From Stomorhina lunata (Eukaryota > Arthropoda > Insecta > Diptera > Rhiniidae), in contig OW121743.1 of assembly GCA_933228675.1 (NCBI GenBank), forward strand, positions 108,867,468-108,931,467: DNA of 64,000 nt, read 5' to 3'. This document shows positions 57,220-64,000 of the stretch, piece after piece (the first letter of the stretch is position 1; each line of letters begins with the position of its first letter). The notes beneath the pieces were generated by a model. That model searched no databases. It had not been told where the DNA came from and saw only the letters and a program-made list of their open reading frames with translations. Position numbers and translations under genes: made by a program.

Positions 57220-59262
57220 CAATTTGCTATACAAAAATTTTATATAAAAAATTCTTCAATACAAACATTTTTATGTAGAAAATTTTTTGATACAAAAACT
57301 GAATATAAAAAATTTTTCAATACAAACATTTAATACAGAAAATTTTTGATACATAATGTTATATAGAATTTTTTTGATACAAAAATTGAATATAGAAAAT
57401 TTTTCGATACAAAAATTGAATATAGAAAATTTTTCGATACAAAAATTTTTTATTGAAAATTTTTCGATATAAAAATTTTGTATAGAAAATTTTTCGATAC
57501 AAAAATTGAATATATAAAATTTTTCGATAAAAACATTTTATATAGAAAACTTTTCGATACAAAAATTTTATATAGAAAATTTTTCGATACAAAAATTTTA
57601 TTAAGAAAAATTTTCGCTACAAAAATTTCATTAAGAGAATTTTTAGCTACAAAACTTTTTTATAGGAAACTTTTATATAATTATTTTCTGTAAAAAATTC
57701 TTCCATACAAAAATTTTATGTAGAAAATTTTTCGAAAAAAATTTTTTCAATTTTAGAAGATTTTTTGATACAAAAATTTTATATACAAATTTTTCGATAT
57801 AAAAAATTCTCCGATACAAAAATTTTATATAAAAAATTTTTCGATACAAAATTTTTCGAAGCAAAAATCTTATATCGAAAATTTTTCTATACAAACATTT
57901 TATATATTTTCTATACCAAAATTTTTCGAAGCAAAAATCTTATATCGAAAATTTTTCTATACAAACATTTTATATAGTAAATTTTACAATACAAAAATTT
58001 TATATAGAAAATTTTTTTATACAAAAATTTTATATAGAAAATTTTTTTATACAAAAATTTTACATAGAAAATTTTGTATACAAAAATTTTATATAGAAAA
58101 ATTGTGTATAAAACATTTTTCTATAGAAAAATTTATAAAGAAAATTTTCAATACAAAAATTTTATATAGAAAATTTTTCGATACAAAAATTTTATATAGA
58201 AAATTTTTCGATATTTTTACATAGAAAATTTTTCAATACGAGAATTTTATAAATTTTTTAATACAAAAATTTTGTATAGAAAATTTTTCGGTACAAAAAT
58301 TTTATATAGAATTTTTTTCGATACAAAAATTTAATATAGAAAATTTTTCGATACAAAAATTTTATATAGAAAATTTTTCGATAAGAAATTTTATATATAG
58401 AATTTTTCGATACAAAAATTTGAAAAAGAAAAATTTTTGATAGAAAAATGTTTAAAAGAATGTTTTGGATACAAAAATTTTAAGAAGAAAAGTTTTCGGT
58501 ACAAAAATTTTAAGTAGAAAATTTTTCAATCCAAAAATTTTAAGTAGAAAATTTTTCTATACATACATTTGATATAGAGAAGTTTTAAATACATAAATTT
58601 TATGCCGAAAATTTTTCGATACAAAAATGTTATACAGAAAATTTTTCAATGCAAAAATTTTATGTACAAAATTTTTCGATACGAAAATTTTATATAAAAT
58701 TTTTTTGTATACAAAAATTTCATATAGAAAATTTTCTGTTCAAAAATTTTATATTTAAAACTATTCGATACAAAAATTTTATATAGTAAATTTTTCAATA
58801 AAAATGTTAAAAAATTTTACATAGAAAATTTTTCGATACAAAAATTTTATATAGTAAACTTTTCCATACAAACATTAAAATATTGATTTTTATAGAAAAT
58901 TTTTCGAAATAAAAATTTTATACAGGAAAATTTTTAATACAAAAATTATATATAGAAATTTTTTCAATAAAAAATTGTGTATTGAAAATTTTTTGATACA
59001 AAAATTTTAAGCAGAAAACTTTTTCGATACAAACATCTTTATAAAGAGAATTTTATAAAAATTCTATATACATAAATTTTTGGGTGCAAATTTTTCTTTA
59101 TATTTACAATACAAAAATTTTATATAAAAAAATTTTTTGTTTAAATTTTGTATAGAAAAAAAATAGTAGATATAAAGATTTTTCACAGAAAAATTTTCTA
59201 TACAAAAATCTTATATAGAAAATTTTTTTTATGCAAAATTTTTATATAATTCAGTTTTTGAT
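57220..59262 (+). repeat. 30-bp AT satellite array
   Basis: The same unit as at 28446-29720 (GATACAAAAATTTTATATAG plus AAAATTTTTC), with more divergence toward the right end. A segment AAAATTTTTCGAAGCAAAAA ... TTATATCGAAAATTTT is directly repeated near 57850 and 57918. Open frames of 70-77 codons on both strands are repeat artefacts. Confidence 0.92.
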
Positions 59263-60975
59263 ATAAAAAAAGACAAAATTGAATTCACATTTTTTAAAAA
59301 GTTTAATAAAAAAATTTTTATAAAAAATGTTTTGAAGAAAAAATATAAAAAAAAATATTTTGAAGAAAATTTAAAAAATTAATGGAAAATGCTATATTAA
59401 AATTGTTATGGAATATTTTTAAAAGAAAAATTTTTATAGAAAAATGATTTGAAATATTAATATTACAGTTTTTTTTCCTACTCAAAAATCTCACAGTGTT
59501 CAGTACCCTCCATGATTTCAATTTGCTAGAGTGTGTTAAAGTGTTGTTAATACAATTCAAAAAAAAAAAAAAAAATAACCAATTTCAGATGTTAAAAAAC
59601 CTACAAAGTATTATTGTGTAAAATATTGTAGTCATAAACTGAAGTACAATTTAAATATTAGGTAACATTAAATAAACAATTTTCGACACATGTTAAAAAG
59701 TAAATAATAAATTTGAAAAAAAGAATCTTAAAGAAAACACTTAGAAGAAATATTTCTACACTTCAAACACTCGATGTAAGCGAGAAGTAAGAAAAAATAT
59801 TGAAATCTTTGTTATAAATATAATTGTTGGAAAAAGATGAAGATTTTAATAAATAGCATTAAGCAGTAAATTTGTATATTTAAAGAGATTTAAATAATTT
59901 AAAGCCCTTTACAGTTTAACCAGAAAATATAAAAAAGAAAAATCTTCGGAAAAAATATAAAATGCAAACTCATTATTAAACTGTATGTAAGTAGAAATGT
60001 TAAATGGTTGGAATTTTATTGAACCTTTTATACAGTTCAGGATTTTACATTCAAATCTTTTTTTATTATTAAAATTTTTTCCTTTTTCAAAGGAATAGTT
60101 TATGGATTGAGAATGTGTGGTTGGTCAAACTAACAATTTGCTATGGATTGCTGTGTGTGGAACAAATATGTACGATTTTATGCTAGTGAACAAAAAACTA
60201 CAAATGTATAAGAAGAGGAAATTATTTCCGCAATCCTTTACAATTCAGTCGAAAGTTGAAAGTTTCGTATTTTTTTTTTTTTCGTTTTCAATGCGTTTCT
60301 GCCGTTAATTTTCAATGGCTGAAAAGACCAACCGTTTATTCCTGCTATTTATTTTCCTCTCGCTTTGTCTGTTTCTGCACTATTTGTTTCATATTGGATA
60401 TTCCTCTGTGTGACATTTAAAGTTTGATGTACTTTGGCCACCACTAAAAAGATGCAGCAGCAACGGCAGCAGTTTAACGGTTTTTCTTCTCCTTTCATCC
60501 TTTGCCAAACTACTTCCACAGTTAATACGAAAGGAATACGAGCGAGTAAAAAAAATGTAAAGTAAAAAGTATGTTGTATTGTTCACATTATTTGCACAAT
60601 TCAACGATTTTAATTGCTTACGCGCGAATTGTTTTCAACAGAAATTTATGTGGCATTGACTCTCGGACGTCACAGTAGAACGTTGTGATTTTGGTTTGGT
60701 GATTTTATATTTTCCCAGAATTAATATACATACTTTCAAATGAATATTATTTTTACGATAATGTTAAAGTAATACTAAAGATATATTTTAATATTAATTG
60801 CAAACTATTAAAGCTAAAAATAAAATATTTTTTGTGACAAACGGAACTTCTAAACATATAGCAATGGATCTGTAGATCAAAAAAAAAATTCTCATAGATA
60901 ACAAAATTACAAAATTTATATTGAAAGTCTTTTTCAAAGAAAAAGGAAGAAACTTTAAATTAGAAAAATTTAATT
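59263..60975. other. Unique AT-rich DNA, no gene recognised
   Basis: Contains a GCAGCAGCAACGGCAGCAG patch (60450-60468). The 63- and 71-codon frames nearby have no domain. No repeats with clear ends were found. Confidence 0.5.
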
Positions 60976-61099
60976 ATATGTGACCCGGTTTATGAAAAGA
61001 GAAAAGGTGGCTCATGACTCAAATTTTGAAAAATTAGCTAATTTTTCGAAATTTTGATTTTGAGTCATAAGCCACCTTTTCATAGACCGGTTCACATAT
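60976..61099. mobile_element. Long-hairpin element, about 124 bp
   Basis: ATATGTGACCCGGTTTATGA ... AAAAGGTGGCTCATGACTCA on the left pairs with TGAGTCATAAGCCACCTTTT ... CATAGACCGGTTCACATAT on the right. Arms of about 58 bp leave almost no loop. The ends ATATGTGAMCCGG look like MITE termini. No host gene in the hairpin. Confidence 0.8.
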
Positions 61100-61104
61100 A
61101 CATT

Positions 61105-62780
61105 TTTTCTAATTTTTCGATACAAAAATTGTTTATTAAAAAGTTTTCGATCTTTAAATTTTATATAGAAGATTTCTGTATAACAAAATTTAATATAGAA
61201 AATTTTTCGATACAAAAAATTTCAATATAAAATTTTTTTATACAAATATTTTATACAAAATTTTTCAATACAAACATTTTATAAAAACAATTTTTCGATT
61301 TTAAAATAAAAAAAAGAAAATTGTTTTACACAAATACAAACATTTTATAAAGAAAATTTTTCGATGCAAACATTTAATATAGAAAATATTTAGATATAAA
61401 AATTTAACATATAAGATTGTTCAATACAAAAAGTTTATATTAAAAATTTTTCAAAACAAAAACTTTATATAGAAACTTTTTCGATACATATTTATGTCGA
61501 AATTTTTCGATACAAAAATTTTATATAAAAAAATGTTGGATACAAAAATTTTACATAGAAAATTTCTAGATACAAAAATTTTATAAAAAAAAATATGCCG
61601 ATACGAAAATTTTATATAGAAAATTTTGTGATACAAAAATTTTATATAAAAAATTTTTCCATACAAAAATTTAATATAGAAATTTTTTTTATATTAAAAT
61701 TTTATATAGAAAATTTTTCGATTGAAAAATTTTATATACAAAATTTTCAACACAAAAATATTATATTGAACATTTTTCAATACAAAAACTCGATATAGAA
61801 ACCTTTTCGATAAAAGATTTTATACAGAAAATTCTTCGATACAAAAACTTTATAGAGAAATTTTATCGAAACAAAAACTTTATATAGAAAAATTCTGGAT
61901 ACAAAAATTATATATAGAAAATTTTTGGATACAAAAACTTTTTATAAAAAATTTTTCGAATCAAAAATGTTATATAAAAAATTTCTGAATACAAAAATTT
62001 TATATAGAACATTTCTGGAGACAAAAATTCATGTAGAAAATTTTTCGACACAACAATTTTATATAGAAAACTTATCGATACAAAAATTTTATGCTGAAAA
62101 ATTTTCGATAGAAAAATATTATACAGAAAAATTTTCGATACCAAAATTTTATATGGAAAAATTTTCGATACAAAAATTTTATAAAGAAAATTTTTCGATT
62201 TAAAAATTTAATATAGAAAATTTCAGGATTCAAAAATTTTATATCGAAAATTTTTTGACTCAAAAATTTTATGTAGAAAATTTGTTGATATAAAAATCTT
62301 TATATAAAAAATTTTTTGATAGAAAAATCGTATCTAGAAAATGTTTCGATACAAAAATTTTATAGAGAAAATTTTGATACAAAAATTTTATATAGAAAAT
62401 TTTTGGATACAAAAAATTTTTATAGAAAACTTCTGGATACAAAAATTTTATATAGAAAATAATTCGATATGAAAATTTTTTATAAAAAAATTTCCGATAT
62501 AAAAATTTTATATAGAAAATTTTTCGATATATTAATTTAATATAGAAAATTTTTCGATATACAAATTTTATATAGAAAATTTTTCGCTATAAAAATTCTA
62601 TATAGAAAATTTTTCGATATACAAATTTTATATAGAAAATTTTTCGATATAAAATATTTATATAGAAAATTATTTGATATTAAAATTTTACATATATAAA
62701 AATTTTATATAGAAAATGTTTCGATACAAAAAAAAATGTATATAGAAAATGTTTTGATATAAAAATTGTATATAGAATTT
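61105..62780 (+). repeat. 30-bp AT satellite array
   Basis: Same unit as 57220-59262. About 55 diverged copies, with a more regular block at 62540-62660 (ATATACAAATTTTATATAG and TTTTTCGATATA variants). Repeat-derived open frames on both strands are ignored. Confidence 0.92.
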
Positions 62781-64000
62781 TTTAACATTTTATTGCAAGA
62801 TGCTCTAAATACAACGTCTAGTGGCACATATTTTTAAAATCGTCATCCTTATCCTACACACTGTGCATTTATGGATTCTCGCCTGCTCCAAATAATCCAT
62901 AGATAAACCCACACACACATACACTCACAATTTTTGCATGCAAAAACTTTTCACTTATCAGTTCAATAAGCGGAAAATTAATGTTTTTTAACAATGATTG
63001 AGAGATAAACTTGAACCGAACCAAATATAAATGAACAAAATAGAAAATATATTTTTTTTAATAAAAGTAAATTATTCCCTAGGATTATAAAGACCAAATA
63101 AATTGAGGTCAACTATGGAGGCAACAAGAAACAATTGTTGGTGTATGTAAATGTATTCGAATATAACTCATAAATGAGCGCGTGGTAAAAAAAATATTTA
63201 AATTAATTTTTTTTACTTAAATAAAAAACTAAAGAATACTCTTTAAGTTTAATGTTTGCAAAGCTTAAACATTTATACAGTTTTCTTGTTCTTTATTTTT
63301 GTATACCAGAAAATAGCGTAGCGGGAGGGGTTTTAGCGAGTTTAAATGTGAGTAGATATTTTGCAATGATGATGAAAACATCTTTATAAAATTTTCCTAC
63401 TGCTTTTAGTTTGGTTCACTTGTTTTCTTATTTTTTTCTTCAACTTTTTTTATTTTTGCGAAAAAAAGTTAAATTTTCTACATATAAACAAAATTAAAAG
63501 TTTTACATCCTTAATGTTGACAAGATGTTGCCTGTTTGCTATTTTGTACAGAATGAGTGTCTTGTTATCTATAATGAGATCTATTTTCACATGCTCTATA
63601 TGAAAATTTTATACAAAAGACGAAGAAGAGGTTCACATTGAGAAGACTTTCTTTCTTGAGCTTTGTTGTTGCTGCTGCTGCTGCTACTGATGTTGCCTAC
63701 TTACATGCTATACATTCCATTATAATTTTTTTCCTTGTGCTTCACCGATACTTGTTACAAGTTGGTAGTTTGTATATAACCATACATCTAGTACTTGTAC
63801 AATGTTGAGTTCAGACAGTGAAAACTTTCAAATCGGTAATTTTATTCAATTAAACTGTTATTTAGGAGGCATAGCTTAGCAATTTGAAGGAGTAGACTGC
63901 TCTAATGGGTGGATCCATTAAAGCTTCATGATCTAGGGCCTAGCCTTCAGTAATTGGTGTTAGCTTTCAATATCATCAAAAAAAAAACCATAATATCAAC
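62781..64000. other. Unique DNA to the window end, no gene recognised
   Basis: A short CTG microsatellite (TTGTTGCTGCTGCTGCTGCT, 63665-63684) and ACACACACATACAC (62911-62924). The last 150 bp has somewhat higher GC (GGCATAGCTTAGCAATTTG), but no coding frame or RNA fold was recognised. Confidence 0.5.

Noticed and set aside
60976..61099. A microRNA gene
   Set aside because: The stem is too long and perfect with MITE-like ends; no mature miRNA sequence recognised.

Overview
The window reads as AT-rich, repeat-dominated, non-coding DNA from an insect, most likely a fly and probably a calyptrate (an inference, not a database match). The basis is a full-length I-clade non-LTR retrotransposon whose internal start site carries a Drosophila-style Inr plus DPE, mariner, hAT and piggyBac-like elements, a tRNA-derived SINE, and several short-unit AT satellites. 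I find no host protein-coding gene that can be supported. One short open stretch ending in a perfect splice donor (about 50555-50651) is the only candidate host exon. No rRNA, tRNA or snRNA gene and no CRISPR array is supported. The DNA could be intronic or pericentromeric; sequence alone does not decide.

Layout. 1-4385: satellite, a SINE with a 13-bp target duplication, a small inverted-repeat element, and a mariner relic nested in an older repeat. 4386-9335: a 5-kb array of a 31-bp satellite with higher-order structure. 10246-11534: a mariner with intact ends but a dead transposase. 13370-17335: degenerate satellite and a roughly 1.1-kb tandem duplication. 18838-20585: a 96-bp minisatellite. 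22062-25633: a hAT relic with an 8-bp target duplication, a 150-bp-arm foldback, and a 1.8-kb hairpin-ended repeat with internal repeats. 25740-29722: two satellite arrays. 29722-30840: a shredded mariner-superfamily element with two SINE pieces. 33707-36878: a piggyBac-like MITE, a LINE fragment inside a 120-bp minisatellite, and a SINE with a 12-bp target duplication. 38565-43375: a 28-bp GATC satellite, the 31-bp satellite in reverse orientation, and a hexamer microsatellite. 44112-44738: a MITE. 44942-50199: the complete I-like LINE with its 17-bp target duplication. 51588-55084: a 588-bp duplication, another 31-bp satellite subfamily, and a foldback. 56740-64000: MITEs, two 30-bp satellite arrays, and unique AT-rich DNA.

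Two results stand out. First, the LINE at 44959-50182 looks complete: both reading frames are uninterrupted, the catalytic motifs inspected are present, the target duplication is perfect, and the core promoter is correctly spaced, so it may be recent or active. Second, the satellite arrays (roughly 19 kb in all, units of 28, 30 and 31 bp, both orientations) appear to be divergent members of one superfamily built on a short dyad, CTATAG or a derivative, flanked by A and T tracts at about helical spacing. No novel defence or metabolic system is visible.
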